A stretch of 64,000 nucleotides of DNA. Source: an uncultured Lachnospiraceae bacterium (GTDB lineage Bacteria > Bacillota > Clostridia > Lachnospirales > Lachnospiraceae). Positions 55,566 to 63,938 of this stretch are shown piece after piece. The notes beneath the pieces were generated by a model that did no database searches, had not been told where the DNA came from, and saw nothing but the letters and a program-made list of their open reading frames with translations. Positions within the stretch are counted from its first letter, which is position 1. The number at the start of each line of letters is the position of its first letter. Made by a program: the position numbers and the translations under genes. The DNA is taken from contig CAKRCW010000011.1 in NCBI GenBank assembly GCA_934309145.1, positions 30,507 to 94,506 on the forward strand, in the 5' to 3' direction.

Positions 55566-55867
55566 TTACCATTCGAGGTTCGAAAAGAACTCATCAAATG
55601 AATTATGTATCAGATGATATCCCTTTTCATTAGGGTGCATACCATCTACACTATAATATTCTACCATATTATCGAGATTTGCAAAGTTTTTTTCAATATT
55701 TAATACAGATTTTTGTCTTTCATTGGCAAGTTTCAGGATTACCTTCTTGTATGCTGCATATGTAACGGCAAACTCCTCCAAAGATACTCTGTGTGGATTA
55801 ACTACAAGTTCGTCTGTCTCCGCCAACTCGCGCCAACGAAAATCACAGTCATTTCCACCATACTCAT
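55566..55867 (-). pseudogene. SGNH/GDSL hydrolase remnant (C-terminal part)
   Basis: Reading leftwards from a stop at about 55868, the frame gives YEYGGNDCDFRWRELAE, the block III motif of SGNH hydrolases, and ends with DGMHPNEKGYHLI, the catalytic Asp-x-x-His block. The N-terminal GDS nucleophile block is missing. About 98 residues remain of the usual 180-210, so it is a truncated, inactive copy. A short ATG ORF (55826-55566) covers only part of it. Confidence 0.75.
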
Positions 55868-55872
55868 ATCAT

Positions 55873-56079
55873 CTACCTCGCATCATTCATAAAGCTTACC
55901 AGCTCCTCGTAGTTATCCTTTCTCTTAAGGATAGTCTGGCACAGATTAGGATATTTCTTCTTATAGCAGAGATCAACAACTCTCTTAGCCTTGGCATAAT
56001 CAGTAGGCTCAGCACCATTTTCTCTTGTAAGTACAATAACAACCCTGTCACAGCACTTGTCTATGGCACGTTTGGCAGG
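55873..56079 (-). pseudogene. Patatin-like phospholipase remnant (C-terminal part)
   Basis: The frame PAKRAIDKCCDRVVIVLTR, then YKKKYPNLCQTILKRKDNYEEL and a stop at 55873 matches the C-terminal end of bacterial patatin-family proteins. The catalytic GXSXG region is absent. It starts abruptly next to the plsC-like remnant in a different frame, consistent with a deletion joining the two genes. Confidence 0.65.
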
Positions 56080-56284
56080 AAATAAAAATAATTACATCAT
56101 TACCGGCTTTTATGCTTGTGACTGTCTCTCTAAGCCACGCTGTATCAAGACCGAATCTGTCAATCGGAATGCAATTAGTTCCGGTAGTTATCCATTTAAC
56201 GATTCCCTTTTCCATCCAGTCCTTAGTATCCTTACCCAGATAAACTATCTTAGGTCGGAACATCCCAAGCAGCCAGGTATACAT
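56048..56284 (-). pseudogene. PlsC-like acyltransferase remnant
   Basis: The 78-residue frame contains IVYLGKDTKDWMEKG and TNCIPIDRFGLDTAWLRE, the substrate-binding block of 1-acylglycerol-3-phosphate acyltransferases, then NDVIIF where FPEGTR should follow. Homology stops there (about 56085) and the tail runs into the patatin remnant out of frame. The N-terminal HxxxxD catalytic block is also missing, so only the middle of the gene survives. Confidence 0.68.
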
Positions 56285-56354
56285 CAGTCCTCTTCCAAAG
56301 CAGGCACTTGCACTATAAAAACCAGCTTTATACAGTAAAAAGAAAGGATTTCTA

Positions 56355-56788
56355 ATGGATAAAAGAACTCAGAAAACAAAAAACTGTATTCTTCAGGCAC
56401 TGTTTAAGCTGCTTGAGAAAAAATCTCTTGATGACATAACAATTACTGAGCTTGCAGAGACTGCCAATATAAACCGAAAAACCTTCTACGCACACTATAA
56501 CTCGGTTCAGGATGTAATAGAGGAAACCGGAAATGAAATAGCTGACAATCTTCTCACACTGTGCAAGGAGATGAGCAATGACTATAGCATATGAAAGAGC
56601 TTAACAACGAAGCCTATGTGCCATTTGTGGCAGCATTTATTGCTGGTGGTCTTATGAACACCTACTGTGAATGGGGACAAAAAAATCCCGAGGTTAATCT
56701 GGATGAAGTAACTCAACTTACATCCAGACTCATTCTCTCGGGAATACAATCAGAATTAAACCATAGCCTTCCTGATAGCAGCCATTAA
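56355..56788 (+). pseudogene. TetR/AcrR-family regulator, broken in the middle
   Basis: Two overlapping frames (56355-56594 and 56591-56788, ATGA overlap) make one TetR protein. The first has the full DNA-binding domain (ILQALFKLLEKKSLDDITITELAETANINRKTFYAHY). The second has the end of the ligand domain (FVAAFIAGGLMNTYCEWGQKNP). Together they total 144 residues against about 190 expected, so roughly 45 residues and the frame were lost. It faces the plsC/patatin/SGNH remnants, and its 3' end overlaps thrH by 33 bases. The DNA-binding half could still be made. Confidence 0.72.
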
Positions 56789-57358
56789 TTCATCATATGT
56801 CTCATATGCAGGTAAGTCAGGATTATCAGCTTTAATCTGGTCTGTACTTTTAAAAAGAAAACCTGCTTTACTTGCGTAAATCATTCCAAGGTCATTGTGG
56901 CTGTCACCACTTGCTATAGTGTCATAGCCTATTGACTGGAGTGCCTTTACAGTTGTAAGCTTTGACTGCTCGCAGCGCATCTTGAAGCCTGTAATCTCTC
57001 CATTCTCTGCTACTTCAAGTGAGTTACAGAATATTGTAGGCCATCCAAGCTTCTTCATAAGCGGACTTGCAAACTGTGTAAATGTATCACTTATTATTAT
57101 AACCTGACATATTGAACGAAGCTCATCTAAGAATTCCTTAGCACCAGGCATAGGATCTATCTTAGCTATTGTCTCCTGTATCTCCTTAAGTCCAAGGCCA
57201 TGCTCCTTAAGAATTCCAAGTCTCCAGTTCATAAGCTTATCATAGTCCGGCTCATCACGGGTTGTTCGCTTAAGCTCAGGTATTCCACTTGCCTCGGCAA
57301 ATGCAATCCATATCTCAGGAACTAATACACCCTCTAAATCCAAGCATGTTATGTACAT
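56756..57358 (-). CDS. thrH: ThrH-type phosphoserine phosphatase / homoserine phosphotransferase
   Basis: This 200-residue HAD enzyme closely follows Pseudomonas ThrH as I recall it: CLDLEGVLVPEIWIAFAE (D7, E9), TTRDEPDYDKLM, HGLGLKEIQ, ISDTFTQF and ASGDSHNDLGM. ThrH dephosphorylates phosphoserine and can pass the phosphate to homoserine. It has its own extended -10 promoter and an inverted repeat masking its ribosome site on read-through transcripts (separate entry). Other amino-acid genes are not adjacent. Confidence 0.9.
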   Translation of the reverse strand: MYITCLDLEGVLVPEIWIAFAEASGIPELKRTTRDEPDYDKLMNWRLGILKEHGLGLKEIQETIAKIDPMPGAKEFLDELRSICQVIIISDTFTQFASPLMKKLGWPTIFCNSLEVAENGEITGFKMRCEQSKLTTVKALQSIGYDTIASGDSHNDLGMIYASKAGFLFKSTDQIKADNPDLPAYETYDELMAAIRKAMV

Positions 57359-57473
57359 ATAAAATATCCTCCGTTATAAAGTTCTCGTTGTGATGCTTCA
57401 AATAAAATACTTTGTCATTATATCATTATTTTACTCATCATGGAACTGTTTTTTATAACGGAGGATATTTTAT
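57359..57473 (-). promoter_or_regulatory. Ribosome-site-masking inverted repeat with internal extended -10 promoter upstream of thrH
   Basis: Arms 57359-57380 and 57452-57473 are perfectly complementary over 22 bases and enclose 71 bases. The arm next to thrH holds its ribosome site ACGGAGGAT. The far arm begins just after the transketolase stop. Between them, on the minus strand, lies TGATATAAT (57417-57425), an extended -10. Transcripts read through from transketolase would carry both arms and hide the site; transcripts from the internal promoter would carry only the ribosome-site arm. Confidence 0.7.
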
Positions 57474-57476
57474 TAA

Positions 57477-58412
57477 TTACATTGCCTCTTTTATCTGCTC
57501 ATATATTCCGTCAGCATCAAGCTTGTACTTCTTAAGAAGCTCCTTAGCAGGACCTGACTCTCCAAATGTATCTCTTACACCAATTCTTGTAAGCTTTGTA
57601 GGACACTTCTCAGCAAGAACCTCAGCCACAGCACTTCCAAGGCCACCAATAATTGAGTGTTCCTCAACTGTAAATACTCTTCCGGTTGCAGCTGCAGCCT
57701 TGACAACAAGCTCCTCATCTATAGGCTTGATTGTATGAATATTAATTACCTGAGCGTCTATTCCTTCTGCTGCAAGCTTATCTGCTGCCACAAGTGTTTC
57801 TGATACGCAAAGACCGGTTGCAAATATTGTTATAGCCTTACCAGGCCTTAACTCTACACCCTTACCAATCTCAAATTTATATGTTGCCTCATCATTGATT
57901 ACAGGAACAGCAAGTCTGCCAAATCTAAGATAGCAAGGTCCATCATACTCGTAAGCTGCCTTAACTGCTGCTCTTGCCTCAACGTCATCACAAGGATTAA
58001 TTACAACCATACCAGGAATTGTTCTCATAAGTGAGATATCCTCGTTACACTGATGTGTTGCTCCATCCTCACCGACAGAAATACCAGCGTGAGTTGCTCC
58101 TATTTTTACGTTAAGGTGTGGATAACAGATAGCATTTCTTACCTGCTCAAACGCTCTTCCTGCTGCAAACATTGCAAATGAGCTCATAAATGGTACATAG
58201 CCTGCTGTTGACATTCCGGCAGCAATACCTGCCATGTTTGCCTCAGCGATACCACAATCTATATGTCTCTCAGGAAACGCCTTCTTAAATATACCGGTCT
58301 TAGTTGCTGCTGCAAGGTCAGCATCCAAAACAACCAGATTATCATGTTCTTTTCCAAGCTCAACTAACGCATTACCGTAGCTGTCTCTTGTTGCAATCTT
58401 ATCTCCTAACAT
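57477..58412 (-). CDS. Transketolase, C-terminal subunit
   Basis: This 311-residue half holds the pyrimidine-binding and C-terminal domains: LDADLAAATKTGIF, DCGIAEANMAGIAAGM, GEDGATHQCNEDISLMRTIPGM and TVEEHSIIGGLGSAVAE. With the N-terminal subunit it forms a split transketolase of the pentose phosphate pathway. It overlaps the upstream half-gene by seven bases. Related split enzymes exist for other sugars, but the transaldolase neighbour supports transketolase. Confidence 0.92.
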   Translation of the reverse strand: MLGDKIATRDSYGNALVELGKEHDNLVVLDADLAAATKTGIFKKAFPERHIDCGIAEANMAGIAAGMSTAGYVPFMSSFAMFAAGRAFEQVRNAICYPHLNVKIGATHAGISVGEDGATHQCNEDISLMRTIPGMVVINPCDDVEARAAVKAAYEYDGPCYLRFGRLAVPVINDEATYKFEIGKGVELRPGKAITIFATGLCVSETLVAADKLAAEGIDAQVINIHTIKPIDEELVVKAAAATGRVFTVEEHSIIGGLGSAVAEVLAEKCPTKLTRIGVRDTFGESGPAKELLKKYKLDADGIYEQIKEAM

Positions 58413-59236
58413 AATGCGTCACCTGCCTTTCCAAGCTCATCCATTGCTATTGCATATTCCTCATCATTTGGAGCTTTACCATGCCAGCCTGCCTGATCCT
58501 CCATAAATGATACGCCCTTACCCTTTACGGTATGAGCTATGATAGCTGTAGGCATACCCTTTGTCGCCTTAGCCTCCTTAAATGCCTTGTCAATCTCATC
58601 AAAGTCATTACCATTGATGTTAATTACATGGAATCCAAATGCTGCAAACTTCTCATCTATAGGATAAGGTGAGCATACCTCTGCAACCGAACCATCTATC
58701 TGGAGATTGTTGTTATCTACTATTACAAGAAGGTTATCTAACTTACGATGACCTGCGAACATTGCAGCCTCCCAAATCTGACCTTCCTGAATCTCACCAT
58801 CTCCGCACAGACAATATGTTCTGTAATCCTTGCCGCTCATCTTAGCTGCAAGTGCCATACCGACTGCTGCTGAAAGTCCCTGACCGAGTGAGCCTGATGA
58901 CATATCTACTCCCGGAATGTGCTTCATATCAGGATGTCCCTGCAATATAGAACCCACATGTCTCAAGGTCTTAAGCTGCTCTACCGGAAAATATCCTCTA
59001 AGAGCAAGTGCTGAATAAAGTCCCGGTGCTGTGTGTCCCTTTGAGAGAACAAAGCGGTCTCTGTCCTCTGCCTTAGGATTGGCAGGATCAATATTCATCT
59101 CCTCAAAATAAAGGTATGTGAAAATATCTGCTGCTGAGAGTGAGCCGCCCGGATGTCCAGCCTTCGCACTGTGTACGGAAGTGACGATACCTTTTCTGAC
59201 TTCAACAGCCATCTTCTGGAGTTTTAATTTGTCCAT
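58406..59236 (-). CDS. Transketolase, N-terminal subunit
   Basis: This 276-residue half holds the thiamine-diphosphate domain: AGHPGGSLSAADI, SKGHTAPGLYSALA, MSSGSLGQGLSAAVGMA and the diphosphate motif GDGEIQEGQIWEAAMFA through DNNNLQIDG. It pairs with the downstream C-terminal subunit. It follows the transaldolase gene by 55 bases in the same direction. Confidence 0.93.
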   Translation of the reverse strand: MDKLKLQKMAVEVRKGIVTSVHSAKAGHPGGSLSAADIFTYLYFEEMNIDPANPKAEDRDRFVLSKGHTAPGLYSALALRGYFPVEQLKTLRHVGSILQGHPDMKHIPGVDMSSGSLGQGLSAAVGMALAAKMSGKDYRTYCLCGDGEIQEGQIWEAAMFAGHRKLDNLLVIVDNNNLQIDGSVAEVCSPYPIDEKFAAFGFHVININGNDFDEIDKAFKEAKATKGMPTAIIAHTVKGKGVSFMEDQAGWHGKAPNDEEYAIAMDELGKAGDALC

Positions 59237-59291
59237 ATCATCTCTGTAATCTGCGATAGATTACTACTCCTTTCTACTATTATAAAAGTTT

Positions 59292-59945
59292 TTACTCACC
59301 AAATACAGCCTTATAATCCTTCTGGAATTTCTCAATACCTGCATCAGTAAGCGGATGCTTTGTCATCTGCTCAATTACTGAATAAGGAACTGTAGCTATG
59401 TCTGCACCGGCAAGAGCACAATCTGTAACATGAATCGGATTACGAACTGATGCACAGATAATCTCTGTATCAAGCTGATAATTCTCGAATATTGTCACAA
59501 TGTCCTGTATAAGGTTTACACCCGTTGTGCTTATGTCGTCAAGTCTTCCTAAGAAAGGAGATACATAAGTTGCACCTGCTCTTGCTGCAAGAAGTGCCTG
59601 ATTCGCTGTAAAAATAAGTGTAACATTAGTCTTGATTTCCTCTGACGAAAGAACCTTTACTGCCTTAAGACCTTCTACAGTCATAGGAATCTTAACAACC
59701 ATGTTAGGATGAATTTTAGCTATCTCTCTGCCTTCTTTTATCATGCCATAAGCGTCAACAGTAGTTGCCTTAACCTCACCACTGATAGGACCATCAACGA
59801 TAGTTGCTATCTCCCTGATAACCTCTCCGAAGTCTCTTCCTTCCTTGGCGATAAGAGATGGGTTTGTTGTTACACCACATATAACTCCCATTTCATTAGC
59901 TTTTCTTATATCCTCTACATTTGCTGTGTCAATAAAAAACTTCAT
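59292..59945 (-). CDS. Transaldolase (FSA/TalC-type)
   Basis: This 217-residue protein is a short-type transaldolase: MKFFIDTANVEDIRKA, GVTTNPSLIAKEG, catalytic Lys85 in MVVKIPMT, and ATYVSPFLGRLDDIS. It shifts a dihydroxyacetone unit between sugar phosphates, working with the transketolase encoded next to it; a fructose-6-phosphate aldolase activity is possible for this family. AGGAAG lies before the ATG. Confidence 0.93.
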   Translation of the reverse strand: MKFFIDTANVEDIRKANEMGVICGVTTNPSLIAKEGRDFGEVIREIATIVDGPISGEVKATTVDAYGMIKEGREIAKIHPNMVVKIPMTVEGLKAVKVLSSEEIKTNVTLIFTANQALLAARAGATYVSPFLGRLDDISTTGVNLIQDIVTIFENYQLDTEIICASVRNPIHVTDCALAGADIATVPYSVIEQMTKHPLTDAGIEKFQKDYKAVFGE

Positions 59946-60006
59946 AACTTATATCTTCCTTTCTGTATTGATTTAATTATTAATTATAATATAAATTTTA
60001 ATGTTA

Positions 60007-60275
60007 TTAAAGTGACTCAAGCACTTCTTTTTTGTAAGGTATTGATGGTACTGCACCTTTTCTCGTTACAGCAATAGATGAAGCCTTAGCACTCATTCCT
60101 GCCTTCTCAGCTTCCTGTGGATTCTTGTAAGATACCTCTACAGGACCTCTGATACATACTATATTTTTACATCCACAATCTATCAAATGCTTAGCTGCTA
60201 TTCTTCGGTCTGTGATAACAACTGGTATCGGGCAGCTATTAACGCTCTCATATGTCTCCTCATTATTAGTTGTTA
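60007..60275 (-). pseudogene. Deletion scar: repressor core fragment joined to a ribokinase tail
   Basis: One open frame, shifted by one base from the truncated LacI ORF, contains PVVITDRRIAAKHLIDCGCKNIVCIRGP (quoted here only as PVVITD and AAKHLIDCG; a LacI-family effector-domain piece, about 60142-60275) and then EAEKAGMSAKASSIAVTRKG and PSIPYKKEV (about 60007-60140), the end of ribokinase RbsK. This is best explained by deletions that removed most of an rbsR-rbsK-like pair and fused the ends. Confidence 0.72.
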
Positions 60276-60544
60276 TATCCGTATTTATCAGCTGTTCGCT
60301 CTACTGCACTTGCCATCTGAGTGAAGAAAGGATTTTCAATGGATGGTAAAATTAATCCTATAATCTTTGCTGACTTTTTAAATAACGACCTTGCTACTTC
60401 GTTCGGTATGAAACCGGTTTCAGAGATGGCATTTAAAACTCTTTTCTTTTTTTCTTCATCTACATTAGCCGTTCCATTTATAACACGCGAAACCGTAGCC
60501 GGTGATACCTGTGCCAGTTTTGCTACCTCTCTTATGCTTGACAT
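60266..60544 (-). pseudogene. LacI-family repressor, N-terminal part
   Basis: The 92-residue frame has a complete LacI DNA-binding domain (SIREVAKLAQVSPATVSRVI, then NEVARSLFKKS) and the start of the effector domain (IIGLILPSIENPFFTQMA), then stops after KYGYNN. The full family length is about 330 residues. It overlaps the stop of the membrane-protein gene upstream by 13 bases. The remaining domain may still bind DNA but would lack dimerisation and effector control. Confidence 0.8.
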
Positions 60545-61269
60545 TTATTTTCCCCCTTTGAGTATTTTGCACAGTTGTTTTTCTTTATCCAGACATAGCT
60601 TGCGATAAGCCATATAAATCCTGCCATATTACCTGATGCCTGACTTAACACATAATCTACTGTTGAAGCGTCAGCACCAAGCGCCTGCCTGATATCCGGA
60701 ATAAGCATAAATATCAACTGCCAAACAAGCAGGTGAAATACAACCATTTTTCTGTCCATTATGGTTTTCTTTCTAAGAAGAGCTATCACACTCGTAAAAA
60801 TTAACAATACTATCGGTATGTATACTATTATCATTGCTGGAAAAATACAGTTATAGTAATCATCCACAAATGAAATTGCCTGCTCACGTCCTATATGCTT
60901 AGAAAGATATGAAACCCAGTATGCCAAAGTACCCACAAAGAAATGAAGTGTTGTACCGGAAACGGCAAACACAATACCTGAATATTTCACAATAGCTCTT
61001 GACTTCTTACACTCAGGAAGTATCTGTTCATACATAGCCTTTATTCCAAATGCATATAATGCCATACCTATAATTCCTGTGACAAGCAGCAAGACTATTC
61101 TCCATGATGGATATGTACCGCTAAGATAAGCCTCACGTATGTAAAGTCCCTCATCTGCACTGTCAGCCTTAACCAGACTCAAGCTCAAATCACCCACTAC
61201 CATAAGCAATGCACCGACTGCACCTAGCAGGCAGTTTCTTTTGTATTCAGTAATTTTAATATTATCCAT
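60532..61269 (-). CDS. Multi-pass membrane protein (DUF6796-like)
   Basis: This 245-residue protein has seven hydrophobic segments (about residues 13-33, 55-77, 92-115, 135-160, 175-195 and 215-235, with one short). The loop YLSGTYPSWRIVL and the FVDDYYNCIFPAM segment resemble a small family I recall as DUF6796; this is uncertain. The function is unknown. GGGGG precedes the ATG. It is coupled by overlap to the broken repressor gene. Confidence 0.6.
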   Translation of the reverse strand: MDNIKITEYKRNCLLGAVGALLMVVGDLSLSLVKADSADEGLYIREAYLSGTYPSWRIVLLLVTGIIGMALYAFGIKAMYEQILPECKKSRAIVKYSGIVFAVSGTTLHFFVGTLAYWVSYLSKHIGREQAISFVDDYYNCIFPAMIIVYIPIVLLIFTSVIALLRKKTIMDRKMVVFHLLVWQLIFMLIPDIRQALGADASTVDYVLSQASGNMAGFIWLIASYVWIKKNNCAKYSKGENKCQA

Positions 61270-61357
61270 CTGTTACCCCCATGTTTTGATTGACTTTTAA
61301 TATTTCTAATAAATGTACTTATTATACATATAAAATTTATGTATATAAATTATGCAT

Positions 61358-61394
61358 AAAAAACGGCACCAGTTAGTTTGTACTAACCAATGCC
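61358..61394 (-). terminator. Intrinsic terminator of the 61.4-63.8 kb operon
   Basis: On the minus strand GGCA..GGTTAGT and ACTAACTGGTGCC form an interrupted stem (61365-61394) followed by GTTTTTTATG. It lies about 47 bases after the ATC-hydrolase stop and separates this unit from the membrane-protein gene. Confidence 0.75.
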
Positions 61395-61440
61395 ATTATA
61401 TCATAATATACACGACTGTGATAGGGATAAATATCCTATT

Positions 61441-62049
61441 TTACTTTGTCTGTCTGCTGTACCTGAAATCACAATATTCTGCTCCCTCAGCGATAGTACC
61501 CGTTCTCACAAGCTTCATGTTCATAATATCCGCAAGCACAAAATCCATACGACATAAGTATTGTGCTAATTCAGGACATCCCTCATCATTACATAGCTTG
61601 CAGATTCCACACTCATGGTAATCATAGCCAAGGTCATACTCATCATTTCCCGGTAAAATATCAACAACCCAGTCATTTTCATATTTTTTCTTATGACTTT
61701 CTTCGGACCACTTCAAACGTCCTTCCATCTTCTCAGGAGCCAGATAGCTTTCAGCATCTCCCATCACTTTCTTAAATAAGGATGACGCACAAAGTCCATC
61801 TCTGAATATCTGATAATTCTCCTCAGGCGACTTACCTGTGCAGCGGTTCATAGCAATAAAATAACTGCCCATTACATAACTGCTCACAAGCCTTGAATTG
61901 CCAATCTCTTTCGCCCTGTTCATAATCTCTTTGTGCGTCTTTATTATTTCCTTGGCTGTGCTCTTTGGAAATCCACGCCTTTTCAATTCAGCCTTAACCG
62001 CACTATGATAGAACTTACTTACTGACAATACACCGATAGAATTTTTCAT
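61441..62049 (-). CDS. ATC hydrolase family protein
   Basis: This 202-residue protein fits the L-2-amino-thiazoline-4-carboxylate hydrolase family by its C-terminal half: YHECGICKLCNDEGCPELA, then YLCRMDFVLADIMNMKLVRT and GAEYCDFRYS. Members are common in Clostridia and the true substrates are mostly unknown. The five or more conserved Cys may bind metal. ATG at 62049, with AAGGAG eight bases before it, is preferred to GTG at 62058. It follows the GDT1-like gene by about 16 bases. Confidence 0.78.
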   Translation of the reverse strand: MKNSIGVLSVSKFYHSAVKAELKRRGFPKSTAKEIIKTHKEIMNRAKEIGNSRLVSSYVMGSYFIAMNRCTGKSPEENYQIFRDGLCASSLFKKVMGDAESYLAPEKMEGRLKWSEESHKKKYENDWVVDILPGNDEYDLGYDYHECGICKLCNDEGCPELAQYLCRMDFVLADIMNMKLVRTGTIAEGAEYCDFRYSRQTK

Positions 62050-62065
62050 ATCAAACACTCCTTAA

Positions 62066-62767
62066 TTAAAGTAAAGCGGATTTTTCTTTTTTCTTCTTCT
62101 CTCTTCTCGCAAAAAGACCAACACATAAGCCAGCAAAAACAACAGTCACAATTATAAGTATTGGCAATACTGAGATTGAACGGACACTTGCATCAATAAG
62201 CTTAAGTCCCTGATACAGTGTATATACACCAAATATAGAGAATATTACAAATGCAAGTGTATTGAGCAGTCCATCCGGTGTCTTGCTCTTTAGCAGATAT
62301 CCAACCAACATTCCAAGAATGTCTGCTGCAAAAAGTCCCAGAGAACAACCAATCCATACAATGAGTGCTGAGCTCATACCCTCATTAGCACCAAATGTTA
62401 TAGCTGTAAGCTGTGTCTTATCACCGAGCTCAGCTACGAAAAATGTACAGAAAACAGCCAGTGGAGCAAACTTAATCTTTGATTTGCCCTCTTCCTCCTC
62501 TTCATCATCATCTCCAGCAACAGTTGACGCTGCAAAATAAAGAAAGGCAAGTGCCGCAATAGTCTTGATTAGCCAGTCAGGAACGACCTCACTTACAAGT
62601 CCTCCTGCAAGAACCGCAATTCCGTTAAGTACAAGAATTGCGGCAGCCGTTCCAAATAAAATATCTCTTAACTTGTATTTAGAAGTAAGAGCAATAAGCA
62701 TAAGCTGAGTTTTATCTCCCATTTCTGCTATAAATTCAGTAAAAAAAACCTTTAAAAATAATATCAT
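62066..62767 (-). CDS. TMEM165/GDT1-family cation exporter
   Basis: This 233-residue protein has six helices in two inverted halves, each with the signature E-x-G-D-K-T-Q: EMGDKTQLMLIA near residue 15 and ELGDKTQLTAIT near 115. An acidic loop with EEEEEGKSK joins the halves. Family members export Mn or exchange Ca. It follows the CaCA antiporter gene by 16 bases, so the pair probably controls divalent cations together. Confidence 0.92.
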   Translation of the reverse strand: MILFLKVFFTEFIAEMGDKTQLMLIALTSKYKLRDILFGTAAAILVLNGIAVLAGGLVSEVVPDWLIKTIAALAFLYFAASTVAGDDDEEEEEGKSKIKFAPLAVFCTFFVAELGDKTQLTAITFGANEGMSSALIVWIGCSLGLFAADILGMLVGYLLKSKTPDGLLNTLAFVIFSIFGVYTLYQGLKLIDASVRSISVLPILIIVTVVFAGLCVGLFARREKKKKEKSALL

Positions 62768-62783
62768 TTGTTATACACCCTAT

Positions 62784-63785
62784 CTATCTAATTATAATAT
62801 AAACTGTGTATGCAGCATATAGGAGAACCATACATAAGCCTTCAATTTTTCCAATTTTTTTCTTAGTTCCTGCAAATATCCATGCAAATATTGTAAATAC
62901 AATCAGTACGCACAAATCAATAATATTCTCTGTAATTATGCTGATTGGGCTGATTGCCGATGCAATACCAAGTACCATAAGTATATTGAATATATTTGAA
63001 CCAATCGCATTACCGAGTGCCATATCAACTTCATTTTTTCTGGCTGCAACTATTGAAGTTACAAGCTCCGGAAGTGATGTTCCTATTGAAACGATTGTAA
63101 GTCCGATAAGTGTCTGGCTCATCCCAAGGTCACCTGCTATTCTTGATGCAGCATCAACTGTAACATCTCCACCGACTGCAATTGCGATTGCTCCACCAAC
63201 TATAAAAAGAATACTCATAGGCACAGAAGTAAGCTTAATCTCCCCTTCAGAGTCACCATCAATATCTACTTTCTTACCTTCCTTACTTGCTTTTAATGCA
63301 ATTTTAACCATATAGACGATATAGCATGTAAATAATGCTATTAATATTACACCATCCAAATGTCCAAGTATCATACCAGATTTATCACCAATTCCAACAA
63401 TGCCTAAAAGCATTAAAAGTCCGGCACATATAAGCGAAAACGGAACATCTCTCTTTACTGTCTCCTTTGCAACATTTACAGTAGCAATCAATGCACATAC
63501 TCCGATAACAACCATCAAATTAAATATATTAGAACCAACTACGTTACTGACTGCAAGTTCATTGTTGCCTGTTATTGAAGCTGATACACTAACCGCTGTC
63601 TCTGGAAGTGACGTTCCCATTGCAACAATTGTAAGTCCGATAATTATAGATGGAACATGTAGTCTCTTTGCTACACTTGAACTTCCCTCCACAAAGAAGT
63701 CCGCACCTTTAATAAGTAGCACAAATCCTATTACAAGAAATACAAGCACAAGAGCAAATGGGGCATTGTTAATGATTTTTTCCAT
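62784..63785 (-). CDS. CaCA-family Na/Ca-type antiporter
   Basis: This 333-residue protein has ten to eleven helices in two homologous halves, each with the alpha-repeat: GLTIVAMGTSLPETAVS with SNVVGSNIFNL, and GLTIVSIGTSLPELVTS with GNAIGSNIFNI. It exchanges Ca or a similar cation for Na, H or K. ATG at 63785 follows AAGGAGAAAAAC and starts MEKIINNAPF; the frame extends 23 codons further without support. It is first of a three-gene unit. Confidence 0.93.
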   Translation of the reverse strand: MEKIINNAPFALVLVFLVIGFVLLIKGADFFVEGSSSVAKRLHVPSIIIGLTIVAMGTSLPETAVSVSASITGNNELAVSNVVGSNIFNLMVVIGVCALIATVNVAKETVKRDVPFSLICAGLLMLLGIVGIGDKSGMILGHLDGVILIALFTCYIVYMVKIALKASKEGKKVDIDGDSEGEIKLTSVPMSILFIVGGAIAIAVGGDVTVDAASRIAGDLGMSQTLIGLTIVSIGTSLPELVTSIVAARKNEVDMALGNAIGSNIFNILMVLGIASAISPISIITENIIDLCVLIVFTIFAWIFAGTKKKIGKIEGLCMVLLYAAYTVYIIIR

Positions 63786-63869
63786 GTTTTTCTCCTTTTC
63801 TCCCTTTTTTCCACAACAGTTTTGTAAGCCTAAATATCTGCTGTTACAATTCAATTATACCCAGCTGAT

Positions 63870-63938
63870 AAAAAAGACCCATGTATATCAACCGCCAGCC
63901 TGTATATACATAGGCTATTAATTGATATACATGAGTCT
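63870..63938 (-). terminator. Strong two-tier hairpin terminator upstream of the antiporter gene
   Basis: On the minus strand AGACTCATGTATATCAA (63922-63938) pairs with 63875-63891 with one mismatch. Inside lies a second stem AGCCT..AGGCT (63897-63916). Six T residues follow. It ends transcripts arriving from beyond the window, or acts as an attenuator in the antiporter leader. No gene is seen in 63786-64000. Confidence 0.75.

Noticed and set aside
55550..56355. Possible cobalamin riboswitch ahead of the MATE-cbi operon
   Set aside because: No B12-box-like sequence or leader was found; the region is filled with gene remnants.
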